Source of the DNA: Bacillota bacterium
Lineage (GTDB): Bacteria; Bacillota; Clostridia; Lachnospirales; Lachnospiraceae
Assembly: GCA_023437715.1 (NCBI GenBank)
Contig: JAEZFK010000005.1
Coordinates: 124,001-188,000, forward strand
Length of the DNA: 64,000 bases
Reading direction: 5' to 3'
Part shown: positions 8,206 to 16,495 of the stretch, in pieces
Position numbering within the stretch: position 1 is the first letter of the stretch
Layout: each line of letters begins with the position of its first letter
Made by a program: the position numbers and the translations under genes
Notes under the pieces: generated by a model
What the model saw: the letters and a program-made list of their open reading frames with translations, nothing else
Database searches by the model: none
What the model was told of the DNA's origin: nothing

Positions 8206-8211
8206 TATAAT
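8206..8211 (+). promoter_or_regulatory. -10 element (TATAAT) for murC
   Basis: A consensus -10 lies about 95 nt before the murC start and behind the previous gene's terminator. The -35 is weak (TAGATT at 8183-8188 with a 17-nt spacer). Confidence 0.45.
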
Positions 8212-8306
8212 AGAGAAGAAATCAGTTGACTTTACATAAGAAAAGCAGTAAAAGTAAGGGGAAGTAACAGCCAGAGCAGAAAACAAAGATTAAGGATGGA
8301 AAAAAC

Positions 8307-9686
8307 ATGTATCAGATTGACTTTCATAAACCGGAGGCAATACATTTTATTGGAATAGGCGGGATCAGCATGAGCGGCCTGGCGGAAATCCTCATTGACG
8401 AGGGATTTACCGTAACGGGCTCTGATTCCCACGAATCGGAACTGACGCGCCATTTGGAAGCAAAGGGAGCAAAAATCGCATATGGACAGCGGGCGGAAAA
8501 TATTACAGACGGTATTGACGTGATCGTCTACACGGCGGCCGTTCATCCGGATAACCCGGAATTTGCAGCGGCTGTGGAAAAACAGCTTCCCATCCTCAGC
8601 AGGGCGGAGCTTTTGGGTCAGATGATGACCAATTACCAGAACTCCATCGCTGTTTCAGGAACCCATGGAAAGACCACCACCACGTCCATGATAACGGAGA
8701 TTCTTCTGGCAGGAAATACGGACCCTACTATTTCCGTAGGGGGAATTTTAAATTCCATAGGAGGCAACATCCGGGTAGGCGGCCCGGAGCTGTTTGTGAC
8801 AGAAGCCTGTGAATATACCAACAGCTTCTTATCCTTTTTCCCCACCATGGAAGTGATATTAAATATCGAAGCGGATCATCTGGATTTCTTTAAGGATATT
8901 GCGGATATCCGCCATTCTTTCCGCCTTTTTGCAGAAAAACTTCCGGTAGGCGGGCTGCTGGTAATCAACAATGACATTGAGAACATGGAGTATATCACCG
9001 AGGGGCTTCCCTGCCGGGTGATTACCTTTGGAAAGAAGCCCGGGAGCAGGTACCAGGCCCAGGGGATACGGTTTGATGAACTGGCAAGAGCCACCTATGA
9101 TTTAAAGGTGGACGGAGAAACTGTGGATACGATAACTCTCGGGGTGCCGGGAGAGCATAATGTATACAATTCCCTGGCGGCCGCGGCAATCGGCATGGAG
9201 CTGGGAATTTCCATGGAAATGATCAAAAAGGGACTGAAGCGTTTCACAGGGACCAACCGGCGCTTTGAAAAGAAAGGGGAAATATCCGGCGTGACGATTG
9301 TGGATGATTACGCCCACCATCCTCAGGAGATAAGGGCTACCCTGGAGACGGCAAGGCATTATCCCCATAAAAAGCTGTGGGTGGTGTTCCAGCCCCATAC
9401 CTACACCAGGACAAAGGCTTTCCTGGACGATTTTGCAGAGGCTTTGTCCCTGGCGGACGAGGTGATCCTGGCAGATATTTATGCGGCCCGGGAAACCGAC
9501 AATCTGGGGATAAGTTCCGGGGATATTGCGGAAAGAATCGAAAAAAGAGGGGTAAAAGCCCACTTCATCCCATCGTTTGACGACATTGAAACATTTATTT
9601 TAGAAAATTGTATACACGGTGATTTGTTGATAACTATGGGGGCCGGAGACATTGTAAAAGTGGGAGAAAAGCTGTTAGGCTTATAG
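8307..9686 (+). CDS. murC: UDP-N-acetylmuramate--L-alanine ligase
   Basis: 459 residues, full length. The cytoplasmic enzyme adds L-Ala to UDP-MurNAc using ATP, starting the peptidoglycan stem peptide. Seen here: N-terminal nucleotide fold GIGGISMSGLAEIL (about 13-26), the Mur ligase ATP loop SGTHGKTTTT (about 117-126), the central motif EADHLDFFKD, the MurC signature DDYAHHPQEI, and the C-terminal QPHTYTRTKAF. AAGGATGG lies upstream of ATG. It is away from any dcw cluster, next to replication genes. Confidence 0.96.
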   Translation: MYQIDFHKPEAIHFIGIGGISMSGLAEILIDEGFTVTGSDSHESELTRHLEAKGAKIAYGQRAENITDGIDVIVYTAAVHPDNPEFAAAVEKQLPILSRAELLGQMMTNYQNSIAVSGTHGKTTTTSMITEILLAGNTDPTISVGGILNSIGGNIRVGGPELFVTEACEYTNSFLSFFPTMEVILNIEADHLDFFKDIADIRHSFRLFAEKLPVGGLLVINNDIENMEYITEGLPCRVITFGKKPGSRYQAQGIRFDELARATYDLKVDGETVDTITLGVPGEHNVYNSLAAAAIGMELGISMEMIKKGLKRFTGTNRRFEKKGEISGVTIVDDYAHHPQEIRATLETARHYPHKKLWVVFQPHTYTRTKAFLDDFAEALSLADEVILADIYAARETDNLGISSGDIAERIEKRGVKAHFIPSFDDIETFILENCIHGDLLITMGAGDIVKVGEKLLGL

Positions 9687-9704
9687 TTATCCACATTATC
9701 CACA
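9687..9704 (+). promoter_or_regulatory. two abutting DnaA boxes after murC
   Basis: Two exact TTATCCACA boxes (9687-9695 and 9696-9704) follow each other with no gap, immediately after the murC stop. TTATCCACA is the consensus DnaA-binding 9-mer. Confidence 0.75.
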
Positions 9705-9746
9705 TAGTTTTCAACATTTTATGTTAAGAGACTATGTGGATTTTTT
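9698..9746 (+). terminator. intrinsic terminator of murC, overlapping a DnaA box
   Basis: ATCCACATAGT (9698-9708) pairs with ACTATGTGGAT (9731-9741), followed by TTTTT. The left arm contains part of the second DnaA box, so one sequence may serve both roles. Confidence 0.8.
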
Positions 9747-9850
9747 AATTTACATAATTTATATTCTTACAATTTGCGAGACCTCGATTTTATCAGTAAT
9801 TCGACACGATTCGAGGATTAGTTCCAAATTATGTATACTGAGTTTCCACA

Positions 9851-9885
9851 TTATCCACATTATCCACAATTGATTTGGTGGATAA
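9851..9885. promoter_or_regulatory. DnaA-box cluster upstream of dnaD
   Basis: Exact boxes TTATCCACA at 9851-9859 and 9860-9868 abut as in the upstream pair. A degenerate TTTCCACA precedes them (9843-9850), and an inverted near-consensus box GGTGGATAA lies at 9877-9885. The cluster ends about 30 bp before the likely -10 (TATGAT, 9918-9923), so DnaA could regulate dnaD. The 9741-9775 segment between the two clusters is very AT-rich. Confidence 0.75.
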
Positions 9886-9948
9886 CCGGGCCTATTTTCT
9901 TTTGGGGAGACTTATGGTATGATAGGGTCATGATAAAAAGGTGAGGTT

Positions 9949-10989
9949 ATGTCAGTGAATTTTAAGAGCAGTTTCAAGGTGAATGCTACGGTGATATCCA
10001 ATGCTTTCATAGACGAATATATGGCGGGGGCCAATGGGGAATACGTGAAAGAGTATCTCTATTTAATGCGCCATGAGGGGGAAGAGGTGACGGTTTCCAT
10101 GATCGCGGACGCCTTAAACCATACGGAGGCGGATGTGGCCCGCGCCCTGGCCTACTGGAAGAAAACAGGAGTTCTTGGGGAGGAGGTTCCGGCAAAGAGG
10201 GAGGAATCCCCTGCAGCTTCGGAAACGGCCTGCGCCGGAACCGGCGCCGCGGAGGGGAAAAAGCCGGAGGCTCCCTCCAAACGGCCGGTCTACACGCCGG
10301 ATAAGATCAACGGTCTTGCCGGGGACGAAGACTTTTCCCAGCTTCTTTATATTGCCCAGAAATATATGAATAAGGTATTTACCCAGAGGGAATGCGAGGT
10401 TTTTGCCTATCTCTATGACGGCCTTTCCATGTCCGCGGAGCTGCTGGAATACGTGGTGGAATACTGTGTCCAGGGCGGCCACAGCAGCATCCGGTATATT
10501 GAAACAGTGGCCATCAGCTGGCATGAAAAAGGCTTCCGGACCATTGATGATGCGAAAAGCTATGCCGTTTCTTTTTCCAAGGACTCCTTTGCGGTCATGA
10601 AAGCTTTTGGGCTCAATGATCGGAAGCCCGGGGATGTGGAACGGGATTTTATGGACCGGTGGTTCCGTACCTATGGGTTTACCAAGGAGCTGGTCATAGA
10701 GGCCTGCAACCGCACCCTGGCTGCAACCCACGACCCCAGCTTCCCCTATGCGGATAAGATTTTAGAAGGCTGGAAAAAGGCCGGAGTCCGTTCTATGGAA
10801 GAGGTCAGGAAGCTGGATGAGCAGCATGCGGACCGCATGAGAAATGGGGATTATAAGTCAGGAAAGAAAGCCGGGGCAGGAGCTTCCCCTGCAAAGGGAA
10901 GAAGCGGGCAGAACCAGTTCCAGAATTTCCCGCAGAGAGAGATCGACTACGATGCCCTTGTTTTGAAACAGCTGACGGAACAGCAGTAG
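9949..10989 (+). CDS. dnaD: DnaD-family primosome protein
   Basis: 346 residues. Gram-positive DnaD proteins remodel DNA and help load the replicative helicase at origins and restart sites. The N-terminal ~65 residues look like a winged-helix domain (VSMIADALNHTEADVARALAYWKK). A low-complexity Ala/Glu/Pro linker (about 75-110) follows. Then come two DnaD-type C-terminal domains (about 125-200 and 215-290), each ending in the YxxxxILxGWxxxGxx-like pattern seen as ADKILEGWKKAGVRS. GGTGAGG precedes ATG. The helicase-loader ATPase follows 39 bp later. Confidence 0.9.
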   Translation: MSVNFKSSFKVNATVISNAFIDEYMAGANGEYVKEYLYLMRHEGEEVTVSMIADALNHTEADVARALAYWKKTGVLGEEVPAKREESPAASETACAGTGAAEGKKPEAPSKRPVYTPDKINGLAGDEDFSQLLYIAQKYMNKVFTQRECEVFAYLYDGLSMSAELLEYVVEYCVQGGHSSIRYIETVAISWHEKGFRTIDDAKSYAVSFSKDSFAVMKAFGLNDRKPGDVERDFMDRWFRTYGFTKELVIEACNRTLAATHDPSFPYADKILEGWKKAGVRSMEEVRKLDEQHADRMRNGDYKSGKKAGAGASPAKGRSGQNQFQNFPQREIDYDALVLKQLTEQQ

Positions 10990-11028
10990 CTTATTGTTTA
11001 TAAATGCAGCAGAGGAATGGAGGAAGCT

Positions 11029-12015
11029 ATGGCGCTTAGCAATTCACAGTATGACGCCATCATGCGGGCTTACGGGCAGCAGCAGTTTAAGAACCGCCAT
11101 GAGCAGGAAAACAGGATCGCAGAAGTTTATAGAAGAATTCCGGTGATAAAGGAGCTTGACGACGCCATCAGCACCAGAGCGGTGGCCAGTGCCCGCAGAC
11201 TCCTTGAAGGGGACAAGGATGCCTTAAAGGAGCTGAGGAGCGAGATTGCGGACTTGAGGGAACAGAAGAGCGTGCTGCTTAAGTCCGCCGGCTTCCCGGC
11301 AGATTATATGGAAATGAGGTACCGGTGCCGGGATTGCAAGGATACCGGATATGCAGACGGCGTGAAGTGCCATTGCTTCCGCCAGTCGGAGATGAAATAT
11401 CTCTATGCCCAGTCCAACATCGAAGGAATTGTTGCGGTGGAAAATTTTGACACCTTTTCCTTTGAATATTTTGACGATACCAGGGTGATTCCTGTTTTAA
11501 ACCGGACGGTGAAGCAGTATATGGAGCTGGTGGCGGAGACCTGCAGGAACTTTGTAAAGGGCTTTTCCACGGACCATGGGAACCTGCTGTTTACAGGGCC
11601 TACGGGGGTAGGAAAGACATTTCTGACTAACTGCATTGCAAAGGAACTGATCGATAAGTATTACTCGGTGATCTACCTTTCGGCAAATGATTTGTTCGAG
11701 GTGTTTTCCAGAAACCGGTTTGATTATCAGGATGAAGAGGATATGAAAGGAATGTACCAGTACATTCTGGACTGCGACCTGCTGATTATTGACGATCTGG
11801 GAACAGAGCTGAATAACAGCTTTACTTCCTCGGAGCTGTTTTACTGCATTAACGAGCGGCTCAATTCCTCGAAATCCACCATTATTTCCACCAACCATCC
11901 CATGAATGAACTGAGGGACCGGTATACGGAGAGGGTGACCTCCAGGCTCATCAGCCGGTATACGGTGATCCCCCTTTACGGAGACGATATCCGCATCAGA
12001 AAGAAAACGAAATGA
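11029..12015 (+). CDS. DnaC/IstB-like AAA+ helicase-loader ATPase
   Basis: 328 residues. An N-terminal helical region precedes a Cys cluster CRDC...CHC (about 100-118) likely to bind zinc. The AAA+ core follows: Walker A GPTGVGKT, Walker B LLIIDDLGTE, sensor STNHP. Such proteins load the DnaB-type helicase. The start at 11029 uses GGAGG 11018-11022; ATG 11017 overlaps that site and is unlikely. Directly behind dnaD, consistent with a shared role in primosome assembly. Confidence 0.9.
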   Translation: MALSNSQYDAIMRAYGQQQFKNRHEQENRIAEVYRRIPVIKELDDAISTRAVASARRLLEGDKDALKELRSEIADLREQKSVLLKSAGFPADYMEMRYRCRDCKDTGYADGVKCHCFRQSEMKYLYAQSNIEGIVAVENFDTFSFEYFDDTRVIPVLNRTVKQYMELVAETCRNFVKGFSTDHGNLLFTGPTGVGKTFLTNCIAKELIDKYYSVIYLSANDLFEVFSRNRFDYQDEEDMKGMYQYILDCDLLIIDDLGTELNNSFTSSELFYCINERLNSSKSTIISTNHPMNELRDRYTERVTSRLISRYTVIPLYGDDIRIRKKTK

Positions 12016-12025
12016 CCCGATTAAC

Positions 12026-12054
12026 TTGACTATTTTCGCGCATAATGATATAAA
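12026..12054 (+). promoter_or_regulatory. sigma-A promoter of prs
   Basis: TTGACT (12026-12031), 17-nt spacer, TATAAA (12049-12054). Confidence 0.85.
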
Positions 12055-12096
12055 AGAAACGTTGCATAGCATTTGGATACGTTGGAGGAGAGAAGT

Positions 12097-13275
12097 ATGC
12101 TTTACGAAGAGAAAACGATAGAAACCATTCCGGTAGGCCCCCTGGGACTGATTCCGCTGAAGGGTTGCAAGGACTTAGGAGACAAGGTCAATGATTACCT
12201 GGTATCCTGGAGACAGGAGAGGGAGAGCGAGCATAAGTCTACCATCGCTTTTTCCGGTTATCAGAGAGATTCTTATGTGATCGGCGCCAGCACCCCAAGG
12301 TTCGGAACCGGTGAGGCAAAGGGAACCCTGCATGAATCTGTGCGCGGTGATGACCTTTACTTTATGGTGGATGTGTGTAATTACAGTCTTACCTATTCCC
12401 TGTGCGGAATGACCAATCACATGTCTCCGGATGACCATTTCCAGGATTTGAAGCGTCTCATTGCAGCCGCAGCAGGAAAGGCCCGCCGCATCAATGTGAT
12501 CATGCCTTTTTTATATGAAAGCAGACAGCATAAAAGGTCAAGCAGAGAGTCCTTAGACTGTGCTCTGGCTCTTCAGGAACTGGTGAACATGGGAGTTGAG
12601 AACATCATTACCTTTGACGCCCATGATCCAAGAGTACAGAACGCCATTCCTTTAAAGGGATTTGAGACCGTTCAGCCCATTTATCAGTTCATCAAGTATT
12701 TATTAAAGGAAGAAAAGGAACTGGATATTGACAGCGAGCACATGATGGTCATCAGCCCTGATGAAGGCGGTATGGGACGTGCTGTGTTCTTTGCAAACGT
12801 TCTGGGCCTTGATATGGGCATGTTCTACAAGCGCCGGGATTACACCCAGATCATCAACGGCCGGAACCCCATCGTTGCCCATGAATTCCTGGGAAGCAGC
12901 GTGGAAGGCAAGGATGTGATCATTGTTGACGATATGATCTCTTCCGGCGAGAGCATGCTGGATGTTGCCAAGGAGCTTAAGAGGAGAAAAGCCAGAAAGG
13001 TATTCGTATGCGCCACCTTTGGACTTTTTACAAACGGCCTTGCAAAGTTCGATGAATACTATGAAAATGGTTTTATCGACAGGATTCTGACCACGAATCT
13101 GGTATATCAGACCCCGGATCTTCTCTCCAGGCCATACTACATTAATGTAGATATGAGCAAATACATCGCGTTAATTATAGATAATTTAAACCATGACGCC
13201 TCTTTAAGTGAGCTGCTGAACCCGACTACCAGAATCAACCGGCTTCTGGAACGCTACCGGGCAGGAGACAGATAG
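12097..13275 (+). CDS. prs: ribose-phosphate pyrophosphokinase (PRPP synthetase)
   Basis: 392 residues. The enzyme makes PRPP from ribose 5-phosphate and ATP for nucleotide, His and Trp synthesis. Seen: a SRESLDCALALQEL-type flexible-loop region, FDAHDPRVQNA, SPDEGGMGRA, and the PRPP loop VIIVDDMISSGESMLDVA (about 285-302). The chain is about 75 residues longer than the common ~315-residue enzymes, with extra N-terminal and C-terminal sequence, a form I associate with some clostridia. ATG 12097 has GGAGG 8 nt upstream; the TTG at 12073 does not. It has its own promoter and terminator. Confidence 0.93.
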   Translation: MLYEEKTIETIPVGPLGLIPLKGCKDLGDKVNDYLVSWRQERESEHKSTIAFSGYQRDSYVIGASTPRFGTGEAKGTLHESVRGDDLYFMVDVCNYSLTYSLCGMTNHMSPDDHFQDLKRLIAAAAGKARRINVIMPFLYESRQHKRSSRESLDCALALQELVNMGVENIITFDAHDPRVQNAIPLKGFETVQPIYQFIKYLLKEEKELDIDSEHMMVISPDEGGMGRAVFFANVLGLDMGMFYKRRDYTQIINGRNPIVAHEFLGSSVEGKDVIIVDDMISSGESMLDVAKELKRRKARKVFVCATFGLFTNGLAKFDEYYENGFIDRILTTNLVYQTPDLLSRPYYINVDMSKYIALIIDNLNHDASLSELLNPTTRINRLLERYRAGDR

Positions 13276-13371
13276 GGCGGACCCATAACTCCTTAAATTT
13301 ATTTTTAAAATTGATTAAAATGCTTTTAAACATGAATTTTAAATATGAATTTTAAACATGAAGATATATAA

Positions 13372-13426
13372 ACAGAAGCCTGTAATCCGGCATTTTATAA
13401 TGCTGGTGTCACAGGCTTCTGTTTGT
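13372..13426. terminator. terminator between convergent prs and the SbcC-like gene
   Basis: ACAGAAGCCTGT (13372-13383) pairs with ACAGGCTTCTGT (13411-13422), with an inner CGGCAT/ATGCTG stem. The AT-rich 40 bp before it contains ATGAATTTTAAA twice in tandem. Confidence 0.8.
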
Positions 13427-13482
13427 ATAGAAATGTATTTGGTTTTATTGAAACCCCATCCATTCCCGGATCTCCGGGATGA

Positions 13483-15345
13483 TCAAATCTCTACCAAATG
13501 ATAAGGAATCAGATTCGCCGTCAGCATCTGCGCCTCTCTCTGATGGCAGGTAAAGAGTATGATCTGGTTCGGATAGGTGCCGGCCAGCCACTTTAAAGCC
13601 GTCCGAAGCCTGTCGTCGTCATACAGGACAAAGCTGTCGTCAAATATAAAGGGCATCCTCTCCGGCCCGCTCTGGACCAGGGTCGCTGCCGCCAGGCGGA
13701 GGGCCAGATATACCTGGTCCATGGTGCCGCTGCTTACCTGCTCTAAAGGAACCAGCTTTGTCTTGGTATTTAAAAAGACGTTAAGGTTTTCATCTACGCT
13801 CATGCTGGTGTAAATTCCGCCTGTGATTCCGGCAATTAAGTCAGAGGCTGTCTTATTTAAGTAAAGGCCAAAGGAATCCCGGATGGAAGACGAAAGGCTT
13901 GTCATGGTTTCCAGAGCCAGGTCGATGGAGGCAATTTCCTCCCGGATGCGGTCATTTTCTGTCAGAATGTGCTTTAACCCTTCGGCCTGGGTTTTGCAGG
14001 CTGATAAATGCTCCAGCTTTTTCTCCAGCTCCCACTGGCTTTTCTGCTGCTTCTCAATGGTTTCGCCGCAGCTTTCCAGCTTTTTCTGAAGCTCCTCGAT
14101 TTCCGCGGCTTTTTGGGTGATGGCGGCCTCGGATTTTGTTACAGCGGTACATAAACGGGTAAATTCCCCCAGACGTTTCTGAATGTCCCTTAGGGTTTCC
14201 TGAGAGATCTCCGGGCTGTTTAAATGCCTGGATAAGAGCTCCTGAAGCATCTTGGCGCTCATATTCATGTCCTTCTGGCTGCGCTTCAGCCGCAGAGAGA
14301 GGAATAGGCCCAGTAAGTAGAATACAATGGCAGCGCCGTTAAACACGCCCAGCAAAAGCATGGGATTAAGGCCGTAGTGAAGGGTGAAATAATTGCTCTC
14401 CCCCAGATAATAAAGCACTCCGGTACAGCATAACAGCAGGGTTGCCATAATGAGGAAAAGAACGGAAAATACTTTCCTGGGCTTTCTCTCGCCGGACGCC
14501 TTTGCTTCCATATATTCGTCATAGGTTTCCTGAACCTTTTGGGTATAGGCATTAATGGCCTCCTGATCGGGAAACTGGTTGCTGCTTAAGACCTGCCTGC
14601 CCCTTGCCACCTTTTGAATGAGCTCTTCCTTTTCCTTCTGACGTGCATCTAAGGAGGCCCTGATCTGGTCTCTCAGCCTCAGATAGGAGGGAATCTGGTT
14701 TTCATATTCCGGAGAGGAGATGTCCTTTTCCGTATTTCGGATCTCGCTTAAAAGGGAAGTATATGTCCGGGCCGCCTCCGGAACCATCTGGGCCTCCTGC
14801 TCTTTCCTCTGGGACTTTAAAAAGGCAGTGGCTTTTGTGATGTTCAGGGACAGATTTCCGGTGGTATTTAAGTTTGCAATGTAATTTTTCAGTTCAGAAA
14901 CCATGCCCTCATCGGTAGCGCTCTTTAACTGCCCGATGCTGACCGTATTCACATAGGCGGTTTCACTGAGGCCGCACAGCAGATCGTCTAAAAATGACTT
15001 CGTAGGCTCCACTTCCCGCCCTGCCGTCTCATCTACGATCTTAAATTCCTTTTTATTCTTCTGGAAAGTCCGTTCAATCCGGTAAATATGCTCCTTATGT
15101 TCCAGACGGATCTGCCCTTCATAGGTGCCGCTGCTTTCCCAGGGCTCATATCTGGTATAAAGGTCGTTTCGTGAGGCCCGCCCCCTCTGGCGCTCAATAC
15201 CAAAGAGTATGCCCCGGATAAAGGTATGTATGGTTGATTTTCCAGCTTCATTTTTTCCGTAAACGATGTTGAGCCCATCCCCGAAAGAAAAATTCCGGCC
15301 ATGAAATTTTCCAAAGCCATTGATGTAAATATCCAGTATTTTCAT
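13483..15345 (-). CDS. SbcC/YhaN-like AAA ATPase with central membrane hairpin
   Basis: 620 residues. N-terminal half-ATPase: a GFGKFHGRNFSF strand and Walker A GKNEAGKST (residues 30-38). A long coiled coil follows, interrupted by two membrane helices (about 292-314 and 328-350). More coiled coil leads to a C-terminal signature (SSGTMDQVYLALRLA) and Walker B IFDDSF. This is the SMC/Rad50 plan, but shorter and with a membrane hairpin instead of a zinc hook. ATG 15345 has GGAG upstream; the 13 upstream codons lie inside the previous gene. It starts 5 bp after the SbcD-like gene ends, so the two form a nuclease-ATPase pair like Bacillus yhaO-yhaN. Confidence 0.85.
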   Translation of the reverse strand: MKILDIYINGFGKFHGRNFSFGDGLNIVYGKNEAGKSTIHTFIRGILFGIERQRGRASRNDLYTRYEPWESSGTYEGQIRLEHKEHIYRIERTFQKNKKEFKIVDETAGREVEPTKSFLDDLLCGLSETAYVNTVSIGQLKSATDEGMVSELKNYIANLNTTGNLSLNITKATAFLKSQRKEQEAQMVPEAARTYTSLLSEIRNTEKDISSPEYENQIPSYLRLRDQIRASLDARQKEKEELIQKVARGRQVLSSNQFPDQEAINAYTQKVQETYDEYMEAKASGERKPRKVFSVLFLIMATLLLCCTGVLYYLGESNYFTLHYGLNPMLLLGVFNGAAIVFYLLGLFLSLRLKRSQKDMNMSAKMLQELLSRHLNSPEISQETLRDIQKRLGEFTRLCTAVTKSEAAITQKAAEIEELQKKLESCGETIEKQQKSQWELEKKLEHLSACKTQAEGLKHILTENDRIREEIASIDLALETMTSLSSSIRDSFGLYLNKTASDLIAGITGGIYTSMSVDENLNVFLNTKTKLVPLEQVSSGTMDQVYLALRLAAATLVQSGPERMPFIFDDSFVLYDDDRLRTALKWLAGTYPNQIILFTCHQREAQMLTANLIPYHLVEI

Positions 15346-15349
15346 GGGG

Positions 15350-16420
15350 TCAGCTCCTTTCGTCCGTAGTATGAAGAAGTGCATTGATGCCGTAATAGAG
15401 AGCCTTTTTCTCCACAGAGCTCATCTCCGGCTTATGCAGGGCCTGGATGAAGAAGCCGATCATATCGCTGGGATGCTCGGCAAACAGCGCAGGAAAGTCG
15501 TATTGAGGCTCAGATTCGTCGATGATTTCCATGATCTTAAACCGGGCGGAAAGCATTTCCAAATCAAAGGAAATATCCGGATCCCTCATTCCCCGCATCC
15601 GGAACCGGTAAATATTTTCCGGACCCCGGTTCTGGATCTCCTGGGTGATCTTCATGGCCAGCTCCGTATTGGTGGTGGCTGTGGTCACATGGACGGCCAG
15701 GGAGACGTACTGCAGCTTTGCGAGGGGAATGAATTTTAAGGAAGTCACCATGCGGGTCACCTCATTGATTTCCCCTACCATCATGCCGTGCTGGCCGGAT
15801 TCCGTCTTATCCAGAGGCTCCGGGGAACCGGCAAATGCCATTCGGTTTTCCAGAAGAATCTCCGGCCGGTGAATGTGCCCCATGGCAATGTAGGAAAAGT
15901 CTAAGCTGGACATGGCCCCCTTGTCAAAGGGGATGTGGTTGGCGTCGCCGCCGTGTCCTAAGAGCACGTGAATCCGCCCGTTGTTGGGGACCTTAATATG
16001 ATCCAGACGGTTCTCTAAAATCTCCGCCGTATGGTAGCTGAAACCGTAAACCTCAGTGTTAATATCCTTAAAGTAAACGCTTTCCAGTTCTTCTCCCATG
16101 AGATAGGTCACATTGGGAGCCCAGGTGAAGCTTAAAAGGGCGGAACTGCTCCGGATGCGGTCATGGTTGCCTGCAATGAGGACCACACGGACCTCCGGTA
16201 TGGTGGAAAACAGATAATTTACTTCCTTTAAATCTCTGGCCAGGGGCTGCCGGTGAAATAAGTCGCCGGAAATAAAAAGGCAGTCGGCCTCTAAAACCTT
16301 TGCCTGATTCACCGCCTTTGCAAAGGTGTCCTTTATATCCTGGCAGCGCTCCTTACTCCAGGGCTTGTCGCTGTCCGGGCTCATGCCCCAGTGAACATCT
16401 GCAATATGTATGAATTTCAT
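15350..16420 (-). CDS. SbcD/YhaO-like metallophosphoesterase DNA nuclease
   Basis: 356 residues. All five phosphoesterase motifs are visible: DVHWG (8-12), GDLFHR, GNHDR, GHGGD and GHIHRPE. These bind two metal ions in Mre11/SbcD-type exonucleases. A C-terminal ~120-residue capping/ATPase-binding region follows. It is first in the pair with the SbcC-like ATPase. A DNA repair role is inferred from family and pairing. Confidence 0.88.
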   Translation of the reverse strand: MKFIHIADVHWGMSPDSDKPWSKERCQDIKDTFAKAVNQAKVLEADCLFISGDLFHRQPLARDLKEVNYLFSTIPEVRVVLIAGNHDRIRSSSALLSFTWAPNVTYLMGEELESVYFKDINTEVYGFSYHTAEILENRLDHIKVPNNGRIHVLLGHGGDANHIPFDKGAMSSLDFSYIAMGHIHRPEILLENRMAFAGSPEPLDKTESGQHGMMVGEINEVTRMVTSLKFIPLAKLQYVSLAVHVTTATTNTELAMKITQEIQNRGPENIYRFRMRGMRDPDISFDLEMLSARFKIMEIIDESEPQYDFPALFAEHPSDMIGFFIQALHKPEMSSVEKKALYYGINALLHTTDERS

Positions 16421-16455
16421 TATCGTTACCTCGCTGGTCCTCTGTGTAAAGAGGA

Positions 16456-16489
16456 GAGTGTCTCAAAAGCTGACCTTTGGGACACCCTC
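16456..16489 (-). terminator. hairpin downstream of asnS
   Basis: GAGTGTCTCAAA (16456-16467) pairs with TTTGGGACACCCTC (16476-16489). It lacks a T-run on the minus strand, so termination between asnS and the nuclease gene may be partial. Confidence 0.5.
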
Positions 16490-16495
16490 ACAGGA

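Noticed and set aside
9687..9948. chromosomal replication origin oriC
   Set aside because: The DnaA boxes are real but dnaA, dnaN and rpmH are absent and the boxes are fewer than in a typical clostridial oriC; a regulatory or accessory site is the safer reading.
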